A stretch of DNA of 64,000 nucleotides from Butyricimonas muris (GTDB taxonomy: Bacteria > Bacteroidota > Bacteroidia > Bacteroidales > Marinifilaceae). The position numbers and the translations under genes were made by a program. The notes under the pieces are model-generated. The model searched no databases. It saw only the letters and a list, made by a program, of their open reading frames with translations, and was not told the origin of the DNA. The DNA lies in NCBI RefSeq assembly GCF_046365375.1, contig NZ_JBKEIT010000011.1, positions 62,001-126,000 of the forward strand, given 5' to 3'. Positions 8,554 to 16,972 of the stretch are shown one piece after another (the first letter of the stretch is position 1; every line of letters starts with the position of its first letter).

Positions 8554-11500
8554 TTATAATCGGATGTCGCCCCCTTTGGACAGTACATTCTGCAATTCCG
8601 AGGCTTCCCAATCGTGAGGATCAAGTTCCGTGGCTTTCTTCGCGTATTCCAACGCCGAAGCACGCCGCCCCTCTGTCAATTCGTACAATCCCCACAGCAA
8701 CATCAACTCGCTATCCTCTTTCACGTCCTTCATTTGCAGTAACAATTCACGTGCTTCCGCCGACTTTTTCTGTTGCAAGAAAGCCCGTATCTCAATCTTC
8801 CGCAAAGTAACCTTATCCCGTCCCTGCTCGTGCAGCAAAGTTGTAACCTGTTCCAGCATTTTGTAGTTCTTCACCCGGCAATAACACTCTGCCAGTGAAA
8901 GCAATACCTTCTCGTCCGCTTTCTTTGCCCGCACCACCTTTTCGTATGTTTCGATAGCTTTCGCGTAACTCCGGTTACGTTTCAGAATATCACCACCTAA
9001 CGCCAGAGCCTGATCGTTACGTCCGTTATAACGCAACGCTTTATTCACTTGATCGAGGGCTTCTTTATCCTTCCCTTCAGTGTAATAAATCAATCCTTTC
9101 AAATAATAGGACGAAGAAGCCACGTCATTCTGAGCCAACATACCATCGACAGCCTGATGCGCCGTGGCATAACGTCCCAACTCCAACGCGCTGAGAGCCT
9201 TTATATTCAACGCATCCATCAGTTGGGGCTGCCATTTCAACGCCTCCCCGGCACAACGTAAGGCATCCTCGTGTTTGTGCGCGCTGTAATACATTCTCGC
9301 CAACCGCATCCACATCTCCTCGTTCCACGGGTGGGCTTTCAAATAATCCTCCAGTTCCGTCTCGGCTTCCGCGTATTTCTTTTCCTTTTCCAACAATATC
9401 GCCCCGTAATCTTTTTTGGAAGTACGTTCCCCGATCACGCACATGGGCAAACCATCCACATCCACGGAATGAAGGAATCCCTCTTTCACGGGGAAAAGCC
9501 CGTTCTTCAACTGGTAACTATTGATATACACGTTACCGAATATCATATAATCCCAATCTTTACTATACTTGTCGTAATATCGGCTGTAAATCACCGTCAC
9601 GTTCGTATCCTTCCGGAAATAGTGTTGCAAATTGGCACTGTGATTCGTGACGATCGTGACCGGACGTCCCTTGTAATCCACGTTCGCCTTAAACCAATCC
9701 ACTCCTTTTTTCAAAGAATTATAATAGTAATCTGTTTCGTAATCACCATAAGCACCCTTCACCCCTCCTACCAGTTCGTTAAAATAGACGTAATCGTTCG
9801 GGTGGTTCACTGCCATATGCCGTGCCGGCAGGAAAAGCAAACCGATAAACCCGAACGCCGACACGAGTTTCAGGTATTTGGGAGCCACGGACAGCAACAA
9901 TGTCCAGAAACGGGCAGCCAGCAACACCATGAACGGCATAACGAACAACAAATGCCGGATTCCGCCATATAAATTCGATTTCTGGTAAATCACCCAGAAC
10001 ACGGGAAACACCAGTGAAAACAGGATAAAGAAAGAAAGTAATGAAAACTCTTTCTTCCTCGAAACCATAAAAATAAAGTACCCGAAGAAACCGATCACCA
10101 CCACCAGCGGCGACGCGATCATCAAGTATTTCGGGGCATAATGCACGGGCAACATATTGGACATCATCTGTTGTCCCTCGAATATGGTACGCAACCCGAT
10201 ATTATAATTCGTGAACTCCTTCAAAGAAAAGACCACGTTCGTGAAAGGACGAGCCATGGCAAAAGGCCACGTGACAATAGACAAGAAATAGCCGACAAAC
10301 AACACGATCACGATAAGAAACAGGATATTCTCCACCTCTTTCCGGTATTTCAAGAACTTGTAAAATTCCTTGAAACCTACCCCAAGGATATAGAATAAAC
10401 CTCCGTACATCACCAGATAAGGAAACAGGAGCAAACCTCCCGAACGAGTCCCCAATGCCAAAGCGATACCCAACACGGCACCAATGACGTGACGCAGTTT
10501 TATCACGGGATAACGATCGAACAACCGGACAAAATAAAATATAGCAACCAAATATCCCACGGCAAAAGGTATATCCTTCAAATTATTCATGCTATGCCCG
10601 AAAAAACGCGGCGAGAAGAAAAGCATCAACATGGACAGCAAACCGCATAACCCACCCCCGAAACGCAATCCCATCAGTCCGATAACGATAACCCCCAGCA
10701 CCCCGACAAAGGCACATACCACGTGCCGCACGGCGTACACGTCATCCGCACCGATCACGTTTGCCACAACAGCCGCCACGACCTGCATCGAGTTTCCGTA
10801 AAGATGTAACGCCGTTTTCGGCTGATTTAGAGCCGCCTTATCCCCTTTCATGAAATAATCCAACACGTAACCGGAATGACGGTGGTCTACAAACTCATCG
10901 CCACTAATACCGTAATCTTTGCTCACGTAAGGCATATAGAAAAACACGAATATCCCGAAAAGCAACATCAGCATACGATAGACCATATCCCGTCGGGCAC
11001 GATTACCGGAATCGAACAACGTGGTAAAAAAACGACCGGATACCAGAAATTGAAACGGTACCCGCCACAAATAGTTGACAGCCGGATTAGAAGTTGCGGT
11101 TGTTTCCTTCCAAGTGACCGTTGTCTCCAAACGACTGAATTTCACGTATGCTTTCTGCAAACTGTAACTTACCGCCCGCAACAGGTTATCGTCCAAATCC
11201 TGCCCGGCGTATGATCGCATGAACAAAGACTTCTGCCCGATCAATACCGGAGAATCCGTGATTACCCGATCCCCTCTCCACAATGCCACATCCATAAAAC
11301 CGAACCATAATTTCCGTTTTTGTCCCGACACGTAATACAAATGCTCTTTCCGGCATGACTTACGATATGCCTGCACAAAAGTTGACAAAGTATTTACCGC
11401 CACCCGGTCAAGATCGACCAACATGACCTCGTCAGCATCCACGTTCTGAAGTGTCTTCAAGAACTCTTCATGACTACATCCCGACCTCAACAAAACAAAG

Positions 11501-11601
11501 TTACTCCGAAAGTCATTACCCGAATCCAAGGGGGATTCATGAAAATCTGTATTTCCGCTAAAACCAATCACTTGGATAGCTTTGTTCACGTTCTCTTCCA
11601 C
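8554..11601 (-). CDS. GT39-like membrane glycosyltransferase with TPR tail
   Basis: 1015 residues in three parts. Residues 1-200 are soluble and look like a degenerate glycosyltransferase-type domain (DADEVMLVDLDRVAVN). Residues 210-630 hold about ten membrane spans in the style of ArnT/PMT enzymes, with the early acidic loop SKDYGISGDEFVDHRH and the segment SMNNLKDIPFA. Residues 730-1015 are tetratricopeptide repeats (LARMYYSAHKHEDALRCAGEAL and similar). These enzymes move a sugar from a polyprenyl-phosphate donor outside the membrane. The TPRs may bind the protein acceptor. Paired with the GT2 gene downstream. Confidence 0.75.
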   Translation of the reverse strand: MEENVNKAIQVIGFSGNTDFHESPLDSGNDFRSNFVLLRSGCSHEEFLKTLQNVDADEVMLVDLDRVAVNTLSTFVQAYRKSCRKEHLYYVSGQKRKLWFGFMDVALWRGDRVITDSPVLIGQKSLFMRSYAGQDLDDNLLRAVSYSLQKAYVKFSRLETTVTWKETTATSNPAVNYLWRVPFQFLVSGRFFTTLFDSGNRARRDMVYRMLMLLFGIFVFFYMPYVSKDYGISGDEFVDHRHSGYVLDYFMKGDKAALNQPKTALHLYGNSMQVVAAVVANVIGADDVYAVRHVVCAFVGVLGVIVIGLMGLRFGGGLCGLLSMLMLFFSPRFFGHSMNNLKDIPFAVGYLVAIFYFVRLFDRYPVIKLRHVIGAVLGIALALGTRSGGLLLFPYLVMYGGLFYILGVGFKEFYKFLKYRKEVENILFLIVIVLFVGYFLSIVTWPFAMARPFTNVVFSLKEFTNYNIGLRTIFEGQQMMSNMLPVHYAPKYLMIASPLVVVIGFFGYFIFMVSRKKEFSLLSFFILFSLVFPVFWVIYQKSNLYGGIRHLLFVMPFMVLLAARFWTLLLSVAPKYLKLVSAFGFIGLLFLPARHMAVNHPNDYVYFNELVGGVKGAYGDYETDYYYNSLKKGVDWFKANVDYKGRPVTIVTNHSANLQHYFRKDTNVTVIYSRYYDKYSKDWDYMIFGNVYINSYQLKNGLFPVKEGFLHSVDVDGLPMCVIGERTSKKDYGAILLEKEKKYAEAETELEDYLKAHPWNEEMWMRLARMYYSAHKHEDALRCAGEALKWQPQLMDALNIKALSALELGRYATAHQAVDGMLAQNDVASSSYYLKGLIYYTEGKDKEALDQVNKALRYNGRNDQALALGGDILKRNRSYAKAIETYEKVVRAKKADEKVLLSLAECYCRVKNYKMLEQVTTLLHEQGRDKVTLRKIEIRAFLQQKKSAEARELLLQMKDVKEDSELMLLWGLYELTEGRRASALEYAKKATELDPHDWEASELQNVLSKGGDIRL

Positions 11602-11824
11602 TATAATTTCTTTTACACAACAAGTTATATTATCTTCTAGCCTGATTGAATCTCTTCTAAGGGGATAAATATAATAAAAAACTTTATAGCAAACATCATT
11701 CTTAAAAAGTATTTAATATGCATATTTTTATCACCTTCCAAAAACATGACAAGCATCTAATACCTAGGCATTTCCGATATACCACCCATGTATAAGTATC
11801 TCTATTTCAATGCATCTTCAGATT

Positions 11825-11868
11825 AAAGACGTTTCAAAGACGTTCGTGAACGTCTTTGAAACGTCTTT
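11825..11868. repeat. 44-bp near-perfect palindrome
   Basis: Two 21-nt arms (11825-11845 and 11848-11868) are exact reverse complements with only 2 nt between. Each arm itself repeats the word AAAGACGTTTC/AAAGACGTTC, and a further copy of AACGTCTTTGAT follows at about 11882. It is not followed by a T-run and is over 380 nt before dnaK, so it may be a protein binding site or a decayed mobile element rather than a terminator. Confidence 0.75.
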
Positions 11869-12051
11869 GTATCGAAGGTGTAACGTCTTTGATCCCTTAT
11901 TACATCGGAACTACATCGAATATTGTATTGGGATTCAACACAATAACATTTTAAGGGAATGACAAAAAACCGAGAAAGTTTACTTTCCGGTAAGAAAACA
12001 GCTTCCCGCAAGCCTCAGATTGCATCGTCATAAAGATAACATGACAAACCG

Positions 12052-12117
12052 GACAGAACGTTACAAGGATCAATTCTATATCCAAGCCTCATCTATGACA
12101 AATCGTGACGTTCTGTC
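12052..12117. repeat. Inverted repeat upstream of dnaK
   Basis: GACAGAACGTTAC (12052-12064) and GTGACGTTCTGTC (12105-12117) are reverse complements with one mismatch, 40 nt apart. The arms are 35-100 nt before the candidate dnaK promoter, a position suited to an activator or repressor pair site. Confidence 0.5.
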
Positions 12118-12152
12118 AGTAATCATGTCATTAAATATTCCAATTTTCCGGC

Positions 12153-12168
12153 TGGCACACCGTTTGAT
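12153..12168 (+). promoter_or_regulatory. Sigma-54-like -24/-12 element before dnaK
   Basis: TGGCACACCGTTTGAT matches the RpoN consensus TGGCACG-N4-TTGCW in spacing and in nearly all key bases; the -12 GC is GA. A start about 12 nt downstream would give a leader of roughly 74 nt before the dnaK ATG. RpoN occurs in Bacteroidales. Part of the same stretch could also serve the primary sigma factor. Confidence 0.45.
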
Positions 12169-12252
12169 AAAAGATTAATGTTCTTGAAACTATTCGAGGA
12201 CAAAGAACGAAAAACAAGTATTGAAAATAATAACATTATAATATTAAACAAT

Positions 12253-14160
12253 ATGGGAAAGATAATTGGTATAGATTTGGGAACCACGAACTCTTGCGTT
12301 GCCGTAATGGAAGGTAACGAACCCGTGGTGATCCCTAACAGTGAGGGAAGGAGAACGACACCGTCTATCGTCGCTTTCGTTGACAATGGCGAAAGAAAAG
12401 TAGGTGACCCCGCAAAACGTCAGGCGATCACGAACCCGACGAGAACAATATATTCTATCAAACGGTTCATGGGTGAAACCTATGATCAAGTAGCAAAAGA
12501 AATTAACCGGGTAGCTTACAAAGTGGTACGCGGTGACAATAACACCCCGCGTGTCGAAATCGGTGACCGGAAATATTCTCCGCAAGAGATTTCCGCGATG
12601 ATTCTTCAGAAAATGAAGAAAACCGCCGAGGACTATTTGGGACAGGAAGTTACGGAAGCGGTAATCACCGTACCCGCGTATTTCAATGACGCTCAACGTC
12701 AAGCCACAAAAGAAGCCGGAGAGATTGCCGGATTAACGGTTAAGCGTATTATCAACGAGCCGACGGCTGCCGCTTTGGCCTACGGGTTGGATAAACAAGA
12801 CAAAGACATGAAAATCGCTGTCTTCGACTTGGGTGGTGGTACTTTCGATATTTCTATCCTTGAATTGGGTGACGGAGTATTTGAAGTAAAATCAACCGAC
12901 GGTGATACTCACTTGGGTGGTGATGACTTCGACGACGTAATCATCAACTGGCTTGCAGACGAATTTAAGAAAGACGAAGGCGTGGATATCCGGAAAGACC
13001 CGATGGCTCACCAACGTCTGAAAGAAGCGGCAGAAAAAGCGAAAATAGAGTTGTCAAGTTCCACGTCAACGGAAATCAACTTGCCGTATATTTTCCCGGT
13101 AGACGGAATGCCCAAACACTTGGTAAGAACATTGACAAGAGCTCAATTCGAGCAACTGACTGACCAACTGGTGCAAAACACGATCGAACCATGTCGCCGT
13201 GCCTTGAAAAACGCTAACATCAGCGCTTCCGAGATTAGCGAAGTGATTTTGGTAGGTGGTTCTACCCGTATCCCGGCTGTCCAGAAAAAGGTACAGGAGT
13301 TCTTCGGCAAAGCCCCGTCAAAGGGTGTAAACCCGGACGAAGTGGTGGCAGTAGGTGCCGCTATCCAAGGTGGTGTATTGACCGGAGAGGTAAAAGACGT
13401 GCTGTTGCTTGACGTAACCCCGCTTTCTTTGGGTATCGAGACGTTAGGTGGCGTGATGACCAAATTGATCGAGTCCAACACGACCATTCCGACCAAGAAA
13501 TCAGAGGTATTCTCAACGGCTGCCGATAACCAACCGTCAGTAGAGATCCACGTATTGCAGGGAGAGCGTCCCATGGCAAAAGACAACAAGACAATCGGAC
13601 GTTTCCACTTGGACGGTCTACCACCAGCCCCGCGCGGTGTACCACAGATCGAGGTAAGTTTCGATATCGACGCCAACGGTATATTGAAAGTATCTGCCAA
13701 GGATAAAGCTACCGGAAAAGAACAATCTATCCGTATCGAAGCATCATCCGGTCTTTCGGACGCTGATATCAAGAGAATGAAAGACGAGGCTTCCGCTAAT
13801 GCCGAAGCTGACCGGATTGAAAAGGAACGTATCGACACGATCAATAAAGCCGACAGTATGATCTTCCAAACCGAAAAGCAATTGAAAGAGTTTGGAGATA
13901 AATTGCCCGCGGACAAGAAACAACCGATTGAAGCCGCTTTGCAGAAACTGAAAGACGCTCACAAGGCTCAAGACGTTGCCGCAATCAACTCGTCAATCGA
14001 TGAATTGAACAACGTGTTCCAAGCTGCATCACAAGAGATGTATAACGCCCAACAACAAGCCGGCGGACAACAACAAGGTGCACCTCACGCGGAACAACAA
14101 CCGAACAATGGTGGTAAAGATCAAGAAGTAACCGACGTTGATTTCGAGGAAGTGAAATAA
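12253..14160 (+). CDS. dnaK: Hsp70 chaperone DnaK
   Basis: 635 residues from ATG 12253 (MGKIIGIDLGTTNSC), the standard DnaK start. ATP-driven chaperone working with DnaJ and GrpE. The nucleotide-binding domain shows IGIDLGTTNS, AVFDLGGGTFDISI and VGGSTRIPAVQ; the linker KDVLLLDVTPLSLG leads into the substrate domain; the tail is Gln-rich and ends DVDFEEVK, the usual Bacteroidota ending. No dnaJ or grpE follows: a terminator comes directly after. Confidence 0.98.
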   Translation: MGKIIGIDLGTTNSCVAVMEGNEPVVIPNSEGRRTTPSIVAFVDNGERKVGDPAKRQAITNPTRTIYSIKRFMGETYDQVAKEINRVAYKVVRGDNNTPRVEIGDRKYSPQEISAMILQKMKKTAEDYLGQEVTEAVITVPAYFNDAQRQATKEAGEIAGLTVKRIINEPTAAALAYGLDKQDKDMKIAVFDLGGGTFDISILELGDGVFEVKSTDGDTHLGGDDFDDVIINWLADEFKKDEGVDIRKDPMAHQRLKEAAEKAKIELSSSTSTEINLPYIFPVDGMPKHLVRTLTRAQFEQLTDQLVQNTIEPCRRALKNANISASEISEVILVGGSTRIPAVQKKVQEFFGKAPSKGVNPDEVVAVGAAIQGGVLTGEVKDVLLLDVTPLSLGIETLGGVMTKLIESNTTIPTKKSEVFSTAADNQPSVEIHVLQGERPMAKDNKTIGRFHLDGLPPAPRGVPQIEVSFDIDANGILKVSAKDKATGKEQSIRIEASSGLSDADIKRMKDEASANAEADRIEKERIDTINKADSMIFQTEKQLKEFGDKLPADKKQPIEAALQKLKDAHKAQDVAAINSSIDELNNVFQAASQEMYNAQQQAGGQQQGAPHAEQQPNNGGKDQEVTDVDFEEVK

Positions 14161-14161
14161 G

Positions 14162-14192
14162 AAAAAAGGGGCTGAAAAACAGTCCCTTTTTT
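14162..14192 (+). terminator. Rho-independent terminator of dnaK
   Basis: Stem of AAAAAAGGG with GCTG/CAGT closing, loop AAAAA, then CCCTTTTTT. It starts 1 nt after the dnaK stop codon. Confidence 0.9.
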
Positions 14193-14270
14193 AGTCCATA
14201 AAATTCGTAAGATTTATAAAGTCTATAAGGTAATAATGCCACTTTATAAACCTTACGAATTTTATGGACT
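14193..14270. repeat. 19-bp perfect inverted repeat after dnaK
   Basis: Arms AGTCCATAAAATTCGTAAG (14193-14211) and its exact reverse complement (14252-14270) enclose 40 nt that contain ATAAAGTCTATAAGGT. The same word recurs in the spacer between ftsI and ftsL (35695-35843) and resembles 15350-15390. It also fits as terminator for the truncated kinase gene coming from the other side. Confidence 0.65.
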
Positions 14271-14272
14271 AT

Positions 14273-14878
14273 TTATTTAAGATATTTCGCTATCGTTTCT
14301 TTTAACAAGTTAGCTGATAATGGTTTTGTCAGATAATCATTACATCCGGCTTCCAATGCTTTCACCCGGTCGTCATCAAAAGCGAAAGCGGTTAAGGCTA
14401 TGATTGGTACCTCTTTAGATTCCGCCCGAATCACACGGGTTGCAGCCAAACCATCCAGTACCGGCATTTTTATATCCATGAGGATAAGGTCGGGGTTTGA
14501 TTGTTTGAATAAATCTATTGCTTCTTGCCCATCCCACGCGTGAACCAATGTATAAATTTTTCCGATAATAGCTTTCAATAAAAGGTAATTACTCTCAACA
14601 TCTTCCGCGACCAGAATTGTTCTACCGGCACTTACGCTTTCTTTTGTTTCATTATTTTCCATATCGTTCATTCCTGTTTCGATTGCAATTTCTTGATAAG
14701 GAATTGTAAATTTAAAAATAGAACCTTTATCCCCTTCGGATTCGACAGATATATCTCCGCCCATTTTTTCAACCAGCATCTTACATATCGCCAATCCTAA
14801 TCCCGAACCTCGGGCAAAGGTATTCAATTTTGTGAAACGATCAAAGATTGTGGTTACTTTTATCTTTCTACCGTTCAA
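14273..14878 (-). pseudogene. Truncated hybrid sensor kinase/response regulator
   Basis: 201 residues remain. They begin inside the kinase ATPase domain (IFDRFTKLN, then GSGLGLAICKMLVEKMGG, the G2 box) and run into a complete receiver domain with the phospho-acceptor Asp in LILMDIKMP, Thr in IALTA and Lys in LTKPL. All N-terminal sensing, PAS/HAMP and dimerisation/His-box parts, and the N box, are missing. Upstream lies only the promoter region of the next gene, so a 5' deletion is likely. The receiver could in principle still be made from an internal Met, but no output domain exists. Confidence 0.8.
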
Positions 14879-14912
14879 GTGTAAAAACTTTATAAGAATA
14901 TAGCAAAAAACT

Positions 14913-14942
14913 TTTGCAGAACATTCAATTTTTATACTTTTG
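14913..14942 (+). promoter_or_regulatory. Promoter of the DUF5684 gene
   Basis: TTTG at 14913-14916, then 18 nt, then TACTTTTG at 14935-14942, a full TAnnTTTG match. A short hairpin TTAGCA-TGTG-TGCTAA (14951-14966) falls right at the expected 5' end of the transcript and may stabilise it. Confidence 0.7.
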
Positions 14943-15019
14943 CGCCATACTTAGCATGTGTGCTAAACGTGGAGTAATATTCATTCAAACTATAAATGTT
15001 TAATTAAAAATTCAAAATT

Positions 15020-15346
15020 ATGGTCGGATTAATTTATCTGCTTATTGTCGTTTTGATGTTGGTTTCCATGTGGAAAATCTTCGAAAAAGCCGGCAGACAA
15101 GGTTGGGAAGGTATTATCCCTATTTACAACATTTACGTGATGCTTCAAATCATCAACAGACCGTGGTGGTGGCTTTTGATCATCATTTTCGTGCCGATTG
15201 CAAACCTCGTGTTTTCTATCATCATGTTACACGAGTTCCTTGCCAAATTCGGTAAAGGCGTCGGATTCACGATTGCAACCATTTTCTTCGGTTTCATCAC
15301 GTTACCGATGTTGGCTTTCGGAGATGCCACGTTCAAAAATGAATAA
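15020..15346 (+). CDS. Small membrane protein of DUF5684 type
   Basis: 108 residues with three hydrophobic spans (about 2-18, 50-75, 82-103). The motif KAGRQGWEGIIPIYNIYVMLQIINRPWWW between spans 1 and 2 is the hallmark of this family, split here as KAGRQGWEGIIPIYN and INRPWWWLL. Function unknown; some relatives are annotated as signal-peptidase-like. It has its own promoter and converges on dacB. Confidence 0.85.
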   Translation: MVGLIYLLIVVLMLVSMWKIFEKAGRQGWEGIIPIYNIYVMLQIINRPWWWLLIIIFVPIANLVFSIIMLHEFLAKFGKGVGFTIATIFFGFITLPMLAFGDATFKNE

Positions 15347-15356
15347 ATAAGTTTAT

Positions 15357-15390
15357 AAAGTTCATAAGGTGCATGCATCTTATGAACTTT
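15357..15390. terminator. Bidirectional terminator between convergent genes
   Basis: AAAGTTCATAAG and CTTATGAACTTT form a perfect 12-bp stem around a 10-nt loop (itself palindromic, GCATGC). It sits 11 nt after the DUF5684 stop and 1 nt beyond the dacB stop. Confidence 0.75.
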
Positions 15391-15391
15391 A

Positions 15392-16768
15392 CTAACTGTT
15401 TGCCAGTTCTCGCAAAAAATCCCGTATAGTTTCTTGAATTTTCACCGGGTCTCCCGTGTAGTTATTCACGAATATGGTGAATGCCAATGTTTCTCCATTC
15501 CGTGTTGACAAATATCCGGCCAAGGCACGCACTCCAAACATAGAACCCGTTTTCGCTCTTAAATTACCGCCTAATACCGGATCGGCTGAATATACACGCA
15601 GCCCCCTGTCAATACCGCCTCGGGGTAAGGAAGCAAAAAAAGAATCTCCCAAATGACTTTTCGCCCATAATAGCAAATCCGTGATTACCTCTGCAGGCAA
15701 GGCATTGGACGGAGAAAGCCCGCAAGCATCCTTTATCGTGATTCCCGTTGAATCAATGCCGATAACACTTAATTCTTGTTTCACCGTAGTTTCAAAATCC
15801 GAAGGGTTTACCAGCGCACCCAATGCTTCGGCAAAGAGATTCACGCTATTTTTATTCGTGTAGAAAACGATTTCTTTTAGTAACGGAGATTCAACAGTAA
15901 ACCATTCGCGACATTCGGTAGAAACACCTTTTTTCTTTTCCACGATAATGTTTTTCGCTTTCAATTCTTTCTCTATCTCTGCCCGAAAAACCGATGCCGG
16001 TTTATGCATAGCTCCTTTCACGGCAAAAGAAGAACGGTTGGCAGGTATAGTCCCTCGCGCCAACAGCACGGAAGCCTCCGGACCACCATATATCCACGCG
16101 TCATCCTGTTGCTTCACGGAGGCTAAAACCTCATTTTGTAATTTCACTCCCGGTACTGACGGGATGACAGATACGACACGGGTACGTGTTCCCGGTTTCC
16201 CGGATGCCAAAGTGACCGTGTACGCGTTATCCCGATAATTGAACGGGTGATACAAAGCCCCGTAGTAATTGGCAATATCTTCCCAAGGCCACGAACCCGG
16301 AATATAGGGTTGTTCCCCCTCGCCCTGAATAATAACGGCTCCTTCGATACGTCTTATACCCAGTCCGACGATCGAATCCACCAAACGTTTCGTAAAGACA
16401 GCATCTTTGAAATACTTCGAATCAAGACAGGGATCACCCCCGGCCTCTATAACGATATTTCCTTGAAGGAGCCCTTCTTTTATCTCTCCCGTGTAAAATA
16501 CTTTAGTTTGATAGGTCAACGAGTCACCTTTCAACTTCAAAGCCAACGAGGTGGGCAATAGCTTCAACACGGAAGCCGGACGCAAAGCCATTCCGGGGTT
16601 ATGTTCATACACGACTTCGCCGCCGGCGACATTCTTCACGCTCACGCCGATCGCCGCGTGTTTCAGTCCCTCCTGCTGCCACAAGGCTTGCAATTTATCG
16701 GGATTCTGCGCGATTCCTTGACCAAATGTCAACAAGAGAACAATAACGGTTCCCCAGAAGTTCATCAT
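15392..16768 (-). CDS. dacB: D-alanyl-D-alanine carboxypeptidase/endopeptidase (PBP4)
   Basis: 458 residues, signal peptide to about residue 20. Peptidase family S13 motifs are all present: SVLK (Ser66, Lys69), SVN (308-310) and KTG (406-408), with the large insert between the first two that marks the DacB/PBP4 class. It trims or opens peptidoglycan cross-links in the periplasm. The start overlaps the xseB stop by 4 nt (ATGA), so translation is likely coupled in a xseA-xseB-dacB operon. Confidence 0.95.
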   Translation of the reverse strand: MMNFWGTVIVLLLTFGQGIAQNPDKLQALWQQEGLKHAAIGVSVKNVAGGEVVYEHNPGMALRPASVLKLLPTSLALKLKGDSLTYQTKVFYTGEIKEGLLQGNIVIEAGGDPCLDSKYFKDAVFTKRLVDSIVGLGIRRIEGAVIIQGEGEQPYIPGSWPWEDIANYYGALYHPFNYRDNAYTVTLASGKPGTRTRVVSVIPSVPGVKLQNEVLASVKQQDDAWIYGGPEASVLLARGTIPANRSSFAVKGAMHKPASVFRAEIEKELKAKNIIVEKKKGVSTECREWFTVESPLLKEIVFYTNKNSVNLFAEALGALVNPSDFETTVKQELSVIGIDSTGITIKDACGLSPSNALPAEVITDLLLWAKSHLGDSFFASLPRGGIDRGLRVYSADPVLGGNLRAKTGSMFGVRALAGYLSTRNGETLAFTIFVNNYTGDPVKIQETIRDFLRELANS

Positions 16769-16962
16769 TCGGCAATGGATTTCAACACCTTGTTTACTTC
16801 TTCCTCCGTACTGTGTAATTTCTCTTTACAAAATTCGACAAGCACGGCTATCCGCTTTACTTTTTCTCGCAACTCGTCTACATCCAACTTATTTTCTTCC
16901 AAGAGTTTTACCAAGTTCTCAATCTCCTCCATCGCTGATTTATAGGTCAAATTCTCTTCCAT
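16765..16962 (-). CDS. xseB: Exodeoxyribonuclease VII small subunit
   Basis: 65 residues, two helices with the family pattern LTYKSAMEEIENLVKLLE and the later LDVDELREKVKRI. It binds the long C-terminal helix of XseA. The gene is 10 nt after xseA and overlaps dacB by 4 nt. Confidence 0.95.
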   Translation of the reverse strand: MEENLTYKSAMEEIENLVKLLEENKLDVDELREKVKRIAVLVEFCKEKLHSTEEEVNKVLKSIAE

Positions 16963-16972
16963 AATAATTCCT

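Larger units (their letters stand above)
11602..12252. other. 650-bp non-coding region upstream of dnaK
   Basis: Divergent intergenic region between the GT39-like gene and dnaK. It holds a 44-bp palindrome, a pair of inverted repeats and a sigma-54-like element, described separately. I see no convincing ORF or structural RNA. Confidence 0.6.
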
